The position numbers and the translations under genes were made by a program. From an uncultured Alphaproteobacteria bacterium (GTDB lineage Bacteria; Pseudomonadota; Alphaproteobacteria; Micavibrionales; Micavibrionaceae), in the NCBI GenBank assembly GCA_937124505.1, contig CAKZKV010000152.1, forward strand, positions 1-8,613: 8,613 nucleotides of DNA, read 5' to 3'. Of this stretch, positions 1 through 5,095 are shown piece after piece. Within the stretch, counting starts at the first letter, position 1, and each line of letters begins with the position of its first letter. Under the pieces are notes generated by a model. The model had not been told where the DNA came from, made no database searches, and saw only the letters and a list, made by a program, of their open reading frames with translations.

Positions 1-311
1 AAGCGGGCATCGTCGCCGCCAAGTGTACGTAAATCACGCAGCCATTCGAATTTGTGAAGGTAATCCAGCCACTTACCGTGTCCGCATTCAGGCTTCCAGA
101 AGTTCCCGAAGGCGCGTACGTCCTCTCCGTGCAGTTCAAAAATACCTTGTGTCAGGGCGCGGCCTTTTTCCTTGTCCCCCGTCCAGGGATCGACGGGCTT
201 GTAAATCAGACCAAGAGGCAGGTCGCTTTTCAGGCTCCAGTTATATAAATAGCTGCTGTACGCCATGCGCCCGGCCTGATGACGAAGATGCTGGATAAAA
301 GACGGTGCCAT
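1..311 (-). CDS. Heparinase II/III family protein, N-terminal part (runs off window)
   Basis: Only the first 103 codons are inside the window; the gene continues past base 1. The visible protein begins MAPSFIQHLRHQAGRM and contains YNWSLKSDLP, a W-T-G-D stretch, a segment with G-x-F-x-L-x-G followed by an FWKPE-like element, and the block HKFEWLRDLRTLGGDDAR. This order matches the helical N-terminal part of alphaproteobacterial heparinase II/III-like proteins, which are predicted polysaccharide lyases; their true substrate is usually unknown. No signal peptide is visible at this start. The ATG overlaps the rpe stop codon by one base (TAATG), and a strong Shine-Dalgarno (GGAGAAGG) lies in the end of rpe, so translation is probably coupled to rpe. 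The catalytic lyase domain lies outside the window, so activity cannot be judged. The family call rests on recognition of the N-terminal pattern and the usual rsmB/rpe/heparinase order. Confidence 0.8.
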   Translation of the reverse strand, partial: MAPSFIQHLRHQAGRMAYSSYLYNWSLKSDLPLGLIYKPVDPWTGDKEKGRALTQGIFELHGEDVRAFGNFWKPECGHGKWLDYLHKFEWLRDLRTLGGDDAR

Positions 312-973
312 TATCCTTCTCCTCTCAAAGCTTTGATATTGGACGCGTACGCATCTGGGCCACCTTTAAAACTGGCGGTTCCCGCCACAAGGACGTTTGC
401 GCCCGCCGCACGTACGAGTTTGGAGGTCTCGGCAGTGATGCCGCCGTCAACTTCCAGATGGATATCGCGGCCCGATTGGTCGATCATCCGGCGAACAGCG
501 GCGATTTTATCGCATAAATCAATAAAGCTTTGTCCTCCAAAGCCGGGATTAACCGTCATGATCAGGACAAGGTCTGCCAGATCCATGACATGTTCCAAAG
601 CGGAGACAGGTGTGGCAGGGTTCAGGACGATGCCGGCCTTTTTACCAAGGGACTTGATCAGTTGCAGGGAGCGGTGCGGGTGTGGCCCGGCTTCGCTGTG
701 AATGGTAATGATATCGCATCCGGCCTCTGCAAAGTCCTGTATGTATGGATCGCACGGGGCAATCATCAGGTGTACGTCAAAGATTTTTTGCGTGTGCGGA
801 CGCATGGCTTTGATGACCGGCGCGCCATAGGAGATATTCGGCACGAAATGCCCGTCCATCACGTCCAGATGAAACCAGTCCGCCCCAGCCGCGTCCATGG
901 CCTTGATCTCGCTTTCGAGATTGGCAAAATCGGCAGACAGCACAGAGGGCGCAATAAGGGTTTCAGAAGTCAT
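311..973 (-). CDS. rpe: Ribulose-phosphate 3-epimerase
   Basis: This cytoplasmic TIM-barrel enzyme interconverts ribulose 5-phosphate and xylulose 5-phosphate in the pentose phosphate pathway. The 220-residue length is normal and the protein is complete. Conserved blocks appear in order: APSVLSADF (8-16), HLDVMDGHFVPN (35-46) with metal/catalytic residues H35 and D37, VHLM (67-70) with metal-binding H68, GIVLNP (114-119), the phosphate-side loop VNPGFGGQ (141-148), and LEVDGGI (173-179) with catalytic D176. All expected active-site residues are present. The start ATG has no strong Shine-Dalgarno, but the N-terminus aligns with the usual family start a few residues before APSVLSADF. Its end overlaps the downstream heparinase-like gene by one base. 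A candidate promoter at 1015-1043 would give it its own transcript despite the rsmB gene upstream. Identification is near certain. Confidence 0.98.
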   Translation of the reverse strand: MTSETLIAPSVLSADFANLESEIKAMDAAGADWFHLDVMDGHFVPNISYGAPVIKAMRPHTQKIFDVHLMIAPCDPYIQDFAEAGCDIITIHSEAGPHPHRSLQLIKSLGKKAGIVLNPATPVSALEHVMDLADLVLIMTVNPGFGGQSFIDLCDKIAAVRRMIDQSGRDIHLEVDGGITAETSKLVRAAGANVLVAGTASFKGGPDAYASNIKALRGEG

Positions 974-1014
974 GGCAAGAGTATCCGGGATCAGGAATGA
1001 ATATTCAATTGTTT

Positions 1015-1043
1015 ATTATACATGATTATGAAAGTGAAGAGAA
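1015..1043 (-). promoter_or_regulatory. Candidate sigma-70 promoter for rpe
   Basis: On the minus strand a perfect -10 hexamer TATAAT (bases 1020-1015) lies 17 bp downstream of a weak -35 (TTCTCT, 1043-1038; 3 of 6 consensus positions). Transcription would start near 1008, leaving a leader of about 35 nt before the rpe ATG at 973. The position, between the repeat element and rpe, fits. The -35 is poor, so this is inference from motif and position only. Confidence 0.4.
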
Positions 1044-1084
1044 TCCATGAATCACTTACCATCGGCCAATTTTTTCATCGCTCA

Positions 1085-1242
1085 CGCAAAGAGCGCAAAG
1101 AAAATGCCATGAATCGCAAAGAAAATAATACCTCCTGTCATTTCGACGACCCGCGGGAGGAGAAATCTCTGAAACGATCAGGAGATTTCTCGCTATCGCT
1201 CGAAATGACAAAACACATGGCGTCCTTTGCGCTGTCATGGCG
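1085..1242. repeat. Composite palindromic repeat between rsmB and rpe
   Basis: The 327-bp gap between rsmB and rpe holds no credible gene but is highly structured. The core is an inverted repeat: TGTCATTTCGA (1136-1146) pairs exactly with TCGAAATGACA (1200-1210), and inside it GAGAAATCTC-like segments (1160-1170) pair with GGAGATTTCTC (1180-1191) around a roughly 10-nt loop. An outer imperfect pair flanks it: GCCATGAATCGCAAAG (1106-1121) against CTTTGCGCTGTCATGGC (1225-1241). The left flank also carries CGCAAAG three times (1085, 1094, 1115), with CGCAAAGAAAAT repeated exactly at 1094-1105 and 1115-1126. This looks like a dispersed REP/MITE-type element, perhaps two elements nested. I found no target duplication here. 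It could fold in the rsmB-rpe transcript and act as an attenuator or mRNA stabiliser, but nothing in the sequence proves it. Confidence 0.75.
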
Positions 1243-1300
1243 ATCATCGCGTGAACGTTCTGGCATGATTTCCCCTTTCCCACGGGTGGTTATTCACGAA

Positions 1301-2608
1301 TCATTTTTTTCGCAGGCGACTGATGAAAAATCCATCCAGCCCGCCCAGACTGTCCAGATAATACGGAAACAGGCGTAAATCCCCGGCGGGATTGATAAAG
1401 GACTCGTTTCCGGCCACTTCTTCAGGTGTGACGGGCATATGCTCAAAGTCCGGGTGGTTTGTGAGAAACGTTTCCACCTGATCTTCACTTTCGCTTTTCA
1501 GGATAGAACAGGTGCAGTAAATGAGGATTCCTCCGGGTTTCAGGAGGGTTGCCGCATGATCGAAAATATGCGCCTGTGTGCGGACAAGGCCGTCGATATC
1601 CCTTTCGCTTTTCAGGTACAGGATATCGGGATGGCGGCGGATCACGCCTGTGGCGCTGCAGGGGGCGTCCAGCAGGACGGCATCGGCCAATTCTTCCGGG
1701 TTCCATTCGGCGGCATCTGCCGTCATCGTTTGCACTGTGCCGCTGAAAGACAGGCGCTCCATATTTTCTTTTAAGCGGGAGAGGCGTTTGGCCGAGCGGT
1801 CAAGGGCAATGACTTTGGCCCCTTTCGCGGCCAGTTGCGCGGTTTTCCCGCCCGGCGCGGCGCACAGGTCAAAAACCAGCTTGTTCCTGACATCGCCCAT
1901 CAGGTGAACGGGCAGGGCGGCGGCGGCGTCCTGTACCCACCAGTGCCCGTCATGATAGCCGCTTAAGGACGGAATGGCGGCGGGATTTTTCAGACGGATG
2001 GTGTTATGGAAGAGGTGCTGGGCATCCAGCTCTTTTAGCCAGTGTTCCAGCATGCCGGGATTTTTGATGGTCACGTCCAGTGGCGCTTCGCTCAACAGGG
2101 ACGCGCCGATTTTGGCGGCTTGGGTCAGGCCCCAGTCCTGAATGAGAGGTTGGAGAAGCCACGCCGGAATATTCAGGAGGATTTCGTCCTGTTTGGAGAG
2201 TAAAATATCTTTTTCACGCAGAAAACGCCGCAGAAGGGCATTGACGAAGTTCTTGGAACGCTGCAAATCCGAGGCTTCGCACAGATCTACGGATGTGCTG
2301 ACAGCGGCATGGTCGGGCACGTTCATGTATAAAATCTGGCAGAGTCCCATGCGCAGAATGTTTTGTAGTTTCAGTTGGCTGGGGCGTCCGTGTTTGTCCT
2401 GCATTTTTGTGATCAGGTCGTCGCATTGCCCGATATGGCGCAAAACAGTGGCGGTCAGCATATGCGTAAAACCGCGTTCCTTGGCGGGCAGGGCACGGAA
2501 GGCGGCGTCACGTTCCAACAGCAGGTCAAAGGACTGTTTTTTTTCCAGTATCTGACATAAAAGGTGCAGGGTGCAGAGGCGGGCGGCGAGGATATCGGGA
2601 TCACTCAT
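1301..2608 (-). CDS. rsmB: 16S rRNA (cytosine(967)-C(5))-methyltransferase
   Basis: RsmB (Fmu/Sun) methylates C5 of C967 in 16S rRNA using S-adenosylmethionine, before or during small-subunit assembly in the cytoplasm. The 435-residue length is normal. Residues about 1-140 form the NusB-like RNA-binding domain (ATVLRHIG at 53-60, FVNALLRR at 121-128). The Rossmann methyltransferase domain follows: SAM motif DLCAAPGGKT (247-256), the acidic ribose-contact strand VIALDRS (266-272), LDAPCSATG (313-321) with the conserved Pro-Cys, and YCTCS (364-368), whose TCS cysteine C367 is the family nucleophile. The C-terminus DGFFISRLRKK is typical. The start overlaps the end of the upstream chorismate mutase-like gene by 8 bp, so the two are almost certainly co-transcribed. 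A GGGA about 8 nt upstream can serve as a weak ribosome binding site. No anomaly was seen. Confidence 0.97.
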   Translation of the reverse strand: MSDPDILAARLCTLHLLCQILEKKQSFDLLLERDAAFRALPAKERGFTHMLTATVLRHIGQCDDLITKMQDKHGRPSQLKLQNILRMGLCQILYMNVPDHAAVSTSVDLCEASDLQRSKNFVNALLRRFLREKDILLSKQDEILLNIPAWLLQPLIQDWGLTQAAKIGASLLSEAPLDVTIKNPGMLEHWLKELDAQHLFHNTIRLKNPAAIPSLSGYHDGHWWVQDAAAALPVHLMGDVRNKLVFDLCAAPGGKTAQLAAKGAKVIALDRSAKRLSRLKENMERLSFSGTVQTMTADAAEWNPEELADAVLLDAPCSATGVIRRHPDILYLKSERDIDGLVRTQAHIFDHAATLLKPGGILIYCTCSILKSESEDQVETFLTNHPDFEHMPVTPEEVAGNESFINPAGDLRLFPYYLDSLGGLDGFFISRLRKK

Positions 2609-2903
2609 GATCTTGTCCCGTGATCTCGAACTCCAGCGCGTGGGCGTGGTCGATCATCATATGATAGAGGTTCTTCACAAAATCAGGATCAATATGGTGT
2701 TCTTCCGCCAGTGACGCAACCCGTTCGAGGACTTGTTCCATGCGTTTGGGTTGAATGGGGGAGAGATTGTATTTCTTTTTGATCTCGCCCACCCGGTGAA
2801 CCACATCAAAGCGTTTTGCCAGCAAGGCGATCAGCTCGCGGTCGAGATGATCAATTTCCGCGCGCAGAGGTTTCAGAATCTCTTCTTCATTGATTTTATC
2901 CAT
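2601..2903 (-). CDS. AroQ-class chorismate mutase-like protein
   Basis: This 100-residue all-alpha protein matches the AroQ chorismate mutase fold. Such enzymes convert chorismate to prephenate for phenylalanine and tyrosine synthesis, or act as isochorismate-pyruvate lyases (PchB type). It aligns without gaps to the E. coli P-protein mutase domain as I recall it, with an offset of +3. R14, R31, K42 and R54 therefore match catalytic R11, R28, K39 and R51. Four other active-site positions differ: D48 is Q51, E52 is M55, S84 is A87 and Q88 is E91. The retained arginines and lysine favour a pericyclic enzyme of this family, but substrate and rate are uncertain. It heads the minus-strand unit and overlaps rsmB by 8 bp. 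No Shine-Dalgarno is visible before the ATG. The next gene diverges only 21 bp away, so its promoter must lie inside that gene. Confidence 0.85.
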   Translation of the reverse strand: MDKINEEEILKPLRAEIDHLDRELIALLAKRFDVVHRVGEIKKKYNLSPIQPKRMEQVLERVASLAEEHHIDPDFVKNLYHMMIDHAHALEFEITGQDHE

Positions 2904-2924
2904 AAAGGGGTCATATCATGTCTC

Positions 2925-3074
2925 ATGAGTGAGAAAAAGACCATCCCGCAAAAAGAGATAGAAAAAAAGGCGGAGTCAAAGCCGGCGCCAAAGGAGATCG
3001 GCGGATATGAGCATAAACCGGAACCGACGCGCTATGGCGATTGGGAAACAAATGGCCGCTGCAGTGATTTTTAG
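2925..3074 (+). CDS. Succinate dehydrogenase assembly factor 4-like (DUF1674) protein
   Basis: This is a small gene of 49 codons. The first half is a Lys/Glu-rich, low-complexity tail (MSEKKTIPQKEIEKKAES), followed by the conserved C-terminal signature KEIGG, then PEPTRYGDWETNGRCSDF at the very end. The PEPTRYGDWE-x-x-GR-x-x-DF pattern is diagnostic of the DUF1674/SDHAF4 family. In mitochondria and alphaproteobacteria this family helps assemble succinate dehydrogenase, binding the FAD-loaded SdhA subunit and limiting oxidant formation. The protein has no membrane segment and should be cytoplasmic. The ATG at 2925 has an AAAGGGG sequence 14 nt upstream, a long spacing; a closer ATG at 2918 is out of frame and stops after four codons. 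The gene lies 12 bp before dnaQ and probably shares its transcript. The family call is firm; the molecular role is transferred from relatives. Confidence 0.87.
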   Translation: MSEKKTIPQKEIEKKAESKPAPKEIGGYEHKPEPTRYGDWETNGRCSDF

Positions 3075-3080
3075 TATAAT
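3075..3080 (+). promoter_or_regulatory. Perfect -10 element directly before dnaQ (possible leaderless start)
   Basis: TATAAT lies immediately after the SDHAF4-like stop codon and 6 bp before the dnaQ ATG. With the usual 6-7 nt between the -10 and the start of transcription, the mRNA would begin at or next to the A of the dnaQ start codon. No Shine-Dalgarno is visible before dnaQ, which fits. No good -35 was found 16-18 bp upstream, so strength is uncertain. Confidence 0.4.
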
Positions 3081-3086
3081 CACATC

Positions 3087-3785
3087 ATGATTCGCGAAAT
3101 TATTTTTGATACGGAAACCACGGGGTTCAAACCGGAGGAAGGGCATAAAATCGTCGAGATCGGCGCGATTGAGATGATTAATTACCTGCCGACAGGAAGG
3201 CATTATCATGTCTATCTGAACCCGGAGCGACCTATTCCGGCAGAGGCAACGGCCATCCACGGGATTACCGATGAGATGGTGAAAGACAAGCCGGTTTTTT
3301 CACAGGAATTTACAAACTTTCTCGATTTTATCTGTACGGACAGCAAGCTGGTCGCACATAATGCGACTTTTGATATGCAATTTTTAAATTATGAACTGAA
3401 ACAGGTCGGGCATCCGGGTATCAAAAATAACCGTGTGATTGACAGTCTGGAAGTTGCAAGGCGCAAGTTTCCCGGTGCGCCTGCGAATCTGGATGCGCTG
3501 TGCCGCCGCTTTGATATTGATCTCTCCGCCCGGGAACTGCACGGCGCGTTGCTGGATGCGGAATTGCTGGGCAGTGTCTGGCTGGAGCTAAACGGTGGGC
3601 GGCAGCATGGTCTGGATATCGGGCAGAACGGAGCCGGGGAGGCCGCCGGGGCGCAGAATAAAATTGAACGCCCGTACCGCGCGCCGCGTGTCTTTGACAT
3701 TCCGGAAGAGGAAAAGGCCGCGCATGCGGCCTTGCTGGAAAAGCTTAAAGAGCCGTTATGGAAGAAGACGGCGGATTCTGTTTAA
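3087..3785 (+). CDS. dnaQ: DNA polymerase III subunit epsilon (3'-5' proofreading exonuclease)
   Basis: Epsilon removes misincorporated nucleotides at the replication fork and binds the alpha polymerase subunit. All five DEDDh residues are visible: Exo I FDTETTG with D8 and E10, Exo II HNATFD with D96, and Exo III HGALLDAE with H152 and D157. ATAIHGIT (55-61) is the usual conserved link between Exo I and Exo II. Residues about 170-232 form the flexible, charged tail (ERPYRAPRVFD, then EEEKAAHAALLEKLKEPLW) that in relatives contacts alpha. The 232-residue length is normal for the alphaproteobacterial form. It follows the SDHAF4-like gene by 12 bp. No ribosome binding site is visible before the ATG, but the start is fixed because Exo I begins at residue 8. 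In many alphaproteobacteria dnaQ lies beside secB, as here, although a 570-bp repeat island separates them. Confidence 0.96.
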   Translation: MIREIIFDTETTGFKPEEGHKIVEIGAIEMINYLPTGRHYHVYLNPERPIPAEATAIHGITDEMVKDKPVFSQEFTNFLDFICTDSKLVAHNATFDMQFLNYELKQVGHPGIKNNRVIDSLEVARRKFPGAPANLDALCRRFDIDLSARELHGALLDAELLGSVWLELNGGRQHGLDIGQNGAGEAAGAQNKIERPYRAPRVFDIPEEEKAAHAALLEKLKEPLWKKTADSV

Positions 3786-3805
3786 CCTTTTATTTTTAAA
3801 TGGTT
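3784..3805 (+). terminator. Weak AT-rich hairpin at the end of dnaQ
   Basis: AACCTTTTA (3784-3792) pairs with TAAATGGTT (3797-3805) at 8 of 9 positions around a TTTT loop, starting in the dnaQ stop codon. It has little GC and only ATTTG downstream, so it may be a weak terminator or an mRNA 3' end structure. Confidence 0.3.
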
Positions 3806-3825
3806 ATTTGAATAAATATTAGGCG

Positions 3826-3834
3826 TTGGTAAAT
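3826..3834. repeat. Left 9-bp direct repeat (target duplication) of the MITE-like element
   Basis: TTGGTAAAT occurs here and again, exactly, at 3981-3989, directly abutting both ends of the terminal inverted repeats of the element between them. This is the signature left by transposition with a 9-bp staggered cut. Confidence 0.75.
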
Positions 3835-3980
3835 CTTGCCACCGGTCAATTTTTGAAAAGTGCCTATTTTCCGTCATTGCGAGGAGCCGCAGGCGACGAA
3901 GCAATCTAGAGAGACCAAAGCTTTTTGGATCGCCACGCTCCCGTTGGTCGCTCGCGATGACGAAATTGACGGGTGGGAAG
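3835..3980. mobile_element. 146-bp MITE-like element carrying a REP-type palindrome
   Basis: The ends are inverted repeats: CTTGCCACCGGTCAATTT (3835-3852) against the reverse complement of AAATTGACGGGTGGGAAG (3963-3980), matching at 16 of 18 positions. The 9-bp direct repeat TTGGTAAAT lies immediately outside both ends. Inside is a widely seen type of palindrome, CGTCATTGCGAG (3872-3883) paired with CTCGCGATGACG (3951-3962, one mismatch), which contains a GAAGCAATCT segment. The palindrome abuts the right terminal repeat but is separated from the left one by 19 bp (3853-3871), so the element is asymmetric. It has no room for a transposase and would be mobilised in trans by an unknown transposase. 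It sits harmlessly between the convergent dnaQ and secB genes. The structure is read directly; mobility is inferred. Confidence 0.75.
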
Positions 3981-3989
3981 TTGGTAAAT
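3981..3989. repeat. Right 9-bp direct repeat (target duplication)
   Basis: This is an exact copy of TTGGTAAAT at 3826-3834, directly after the right terminal inverted repeat. Removing the 146-bp element plus one copy would restore a plausible uninterrupted empty site. Confidence 0.75.
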
Positions 3990-4046
3990 ATAGTTGTTCG
4001 ACTTTAGAATAGAAGTGTCCTATTCTTATCTGGAATCACTATGAAA

Positions 4047-4133
4047 ATAGATAAAACTTCCTCAAACCCGCGTCATTACACGGACAAGCCGTGTAATGAT
4101 GGTATTCCGGGAAGTTCAAACAATCTCATCTAT
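4047..4133. repeat. Imperfect inverted repeat with a 10-bp ACAAG-loop hairpin at its core
   Basis: The core is a perfect 10-bp stem, CATTACACGG (4074-4083) with CCGTGTAATG (4089-4098), around an ACAAG loop. Outer arms pair too: AACTTCC (4055-4061) with GGAAGTT (4110-4116), and ATAGAT (4047-4052) with ATCTAT (4128-4133). This resembles the dispersed alphaproteobacterial palindromes whose stems vary but whose loop keeps CAAG. There is no gene in it. Confidence 0.65.
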
Positions 4134-4173
4134 ATTTGTTTACTATACTCGAAACACTCAATTCCTGTTGTTT

Positions 4174-4263
4174 CGTCATTCCGGCACCCGCCTGCGCGGG
4201 CATAAACTCCGGCCGGAATCTTTAGCTTTTTAAAGAAAGATCCTGAAACAAGTTCAGGATGAC
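4174..4263. repeat. Two-hairpin dispersed repeat (GTCATTCCGG ... AGGATGAC)
   Basis: The first hairpin pairs ATTCCGGC (4178-4185) with GCCGGAAT (4212-4219) and encloses CCCGC/GCGGG (4187-4191/4196-4200). The second is a perfect 8-bp stem, ATCCTGAA (4240-4247) with TTCAGGAT (4253-4260), around ACAAG, the same loop as in the unit at 4074-4098. The outer ends GTCATTCC and GGATGAC are near-complementary, so the whole block is itself an inverted repeat. This is a typical intergenic repeat of alphaproteobacteria. No coding potential was seen. Confidence 0.65.
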
Positions 4264-4274
4264 AAGTATAATGC

Positions 4275-4312
4275 AAAAAAACAACGGGGACACAATGACT
4301 CATTGCGTCCCC
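4275..4312 (-). terminator. Rho-independent terminator of secB
   Basis: Read on the minus strand, a stem of 11 bp with one mismatch (bases 4312-4302 with 4296-4286, GC-rich GGGGAC base) and a GAGTC loop is followed by GUUG and seven U residues (complement of the A run at 4275-4281). It lies about 50 bp past the secB stop codon. Confidence 0.75.
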
Positions 4313-4321
4313 CATGCTGAT

Positions 4322-4343
4322 ACCCCGCTGCTTGTGGCGGGGT
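4322..4343 (+). terminator. GC-rich hairpin facing plus-strand readthrough
   Basis: ACCCCGC (4322-4328) pairs perfectly with GCGGGGT (4337-4343) around an 8-nt loop, followed on the plus strand by TTGTTTATT. It could stop transcription arriving from dnaQ before it runs antisense into secB. On the minus strand it forms the first hairpin after the secB stop and may only stabilise that mRNA end. Confidence 0.5.
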
Positions 4344-4358
4344 TGTTTATTATAATGC

Positions 4359-4877
4359 TTATGCCGCTTTGCCGTTTGCTTTGCTGATGTCTTTGCTGTC
4401 TTCCAGCTCTTTAGCGAAGCGTTCGATGTACATCGCCTGAAAATCAACAGGATTCAGCAGAAGTGGCGGATACCCCCCCTGTGCCGTCAGGTCGCCCAGA
4501 ATCTGGCGCGCAAATGGAAACATCATGCGGGGAACCTCGATAAACAGCATCGGGTGATGTTGCTTTTCCGGCAGGCCGGAGAGGGCGACCAGTGCCGCAT
4601 ACTGGATTTCAGCCAGAAAATAGGTTGTGTCCTCACGCTTGGCCGTGGCAGACAGCATCAATGTAACTTCGTACAGGTCTTTCATCGATTCTTCTTCGAT
4701 TTCACGGGCGCTGAGATTGATGTTTACGTCCATATCCGGGCCGCCCTTGCCCTGTTTCAGGGTTTCCGGGGCATTCGGGTTTTCAAAGGAAACATCTTTC
4801 AGGTATTGCGCGTGGATCACGACAGGTGCCGGTTTTGCGCTGATGATATTTTCATTGTCTTGTTCTGAATTACTCAT
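4359..4877 (-). CDS. secB: Protein-export chaperone SecB
   Basis: SecB is a homotetrameric cytoplasmic chaperone that keeps preproteins unfolded and hands them to SecA. The 172-residue protein has the family's conserved strands: VIHAQYLKDVSFENP (20-34), YEVTLMLSATAK (69-80), FLAEIQYAALVAL (87-99), then HHPMLFIEVPRMMFPFAR (107-124) and GGYPPLLLNPVDF (134-146). N- and C-terminal tails (1-17 and about 155-172) are polar and divergent, as usual in the family. A good Shine-Dalgarno (AAGGA, 4888-4884) lies 6 nt before the ATG. It is transcribed alone, away from the Tim44-like gene and toward dnaQ, and ends in a clear intrinsic terminator. Neighbours are those expected in alphaproteobacteria. A run of seven C residues (4473-4479) is ordinary coding sequence here. 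Confidence 0.97.
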   Translation of the reverse strand: MSNSEQDNENIISAKPAPVVIHAQYLKDVSFENPNAPETLKQGKGGPDMDVNINLSAREIEEESMKDLYEVTLMLSATAKREDTTYFLAEIQYAALVALSGLPEKQHHPMLFIEVPRMMFPFARQILGDLTAQGGYPPLLLNPVDFQAMYIERFAKELEDSKDISKANGKAA

Positions 4878-4960
4878 ATTTTATCCTTGGTTTATCCTGT
4901 TTTGCCCTGTTTAGCAGATGAAAAGGGGAAAGAAAACCTTATTTACAAGGTAAAATTTTT

Positions 4961-4973
4961 TTGCATGATGCAA
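4961..4973. promoter_or_regulatory. Perfect palindrome TTGCATGATGCAA in the secB / Tim44-like divergent region
   Basis: Two 6-bp half-sites, TTGCAT and ATGCAA, flank a central G, 84 bp upstream of secB. The location and symmetry suit a dimeric regulator's operator, but no regulator is identifiable and a 13-bp palindrome in AT-rich DNA can be chance. Confidence 0.3.
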
Positions 4974-5026
4974 ATTGGCTTGCTTATGGCTTGTATTTTT
5001 TGCCAGTTTTCTTATTTTATAAAAAC

Positions 5027-5048
5027 CCCGAAATCTTTTTATTTCGGG
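5027..5048 (-). terminator. Minus-strand-oriented hairpin with U tract between secB and the Tim44-like gene
   Basis: CCCGAAAT (5027-5034) pairs perfectly with ATTTCGGG (5041-5048) around a 6-nt loop. On the minus strand it is followed by GTTTTTATAAAATAAG, the shape of an intrinsic terminator. It would stop antisense transcription coming out of the Tim44-like gene before it reaches secB. On the plus strand it would sit in or upstream of the Tim44-like leader, with no U tract after it. Confidence 0.5.
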
Positions 5049-5095
5049 TATGAAGCATGTTAAGCTAAGAACTTGTACAAAATAATAGAGAAATT

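Noticed and set aside
530..1000. Long open frame on the plus strand across rpe
   Set aside because: It lies antisense to a clearly conserved rpe and its translation has no recognisable pattern; it is a shadow of the coding sequence.
1022..1378. Open frames on both strands through the rsmB-rpe gap
   Set aside because: They run through palindromic repeat DNA and into the rsmB 3' end. Composition is repeat-driven, with no family motif and no ribosome binding site.
3835..4263. Possible CRISPR array
   Set aside because: The palindromic units differ in sequence and spacing, with no regular direct repeats or equal spacers.
4130..4447. Minus-strand open frame spanning the repeat island and the secB end
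   Set aside because: It overlaps secB in another frame and reads through hairpin repeats and the secB terminator.
4473..4479. Run of seven C residues in secB as a phase-variation tract
   Set aside because: It encodes the conserved GGYPP motif of a cytoplasmic housekeeping chaperone, where switching is not expected, and the frame is intact.
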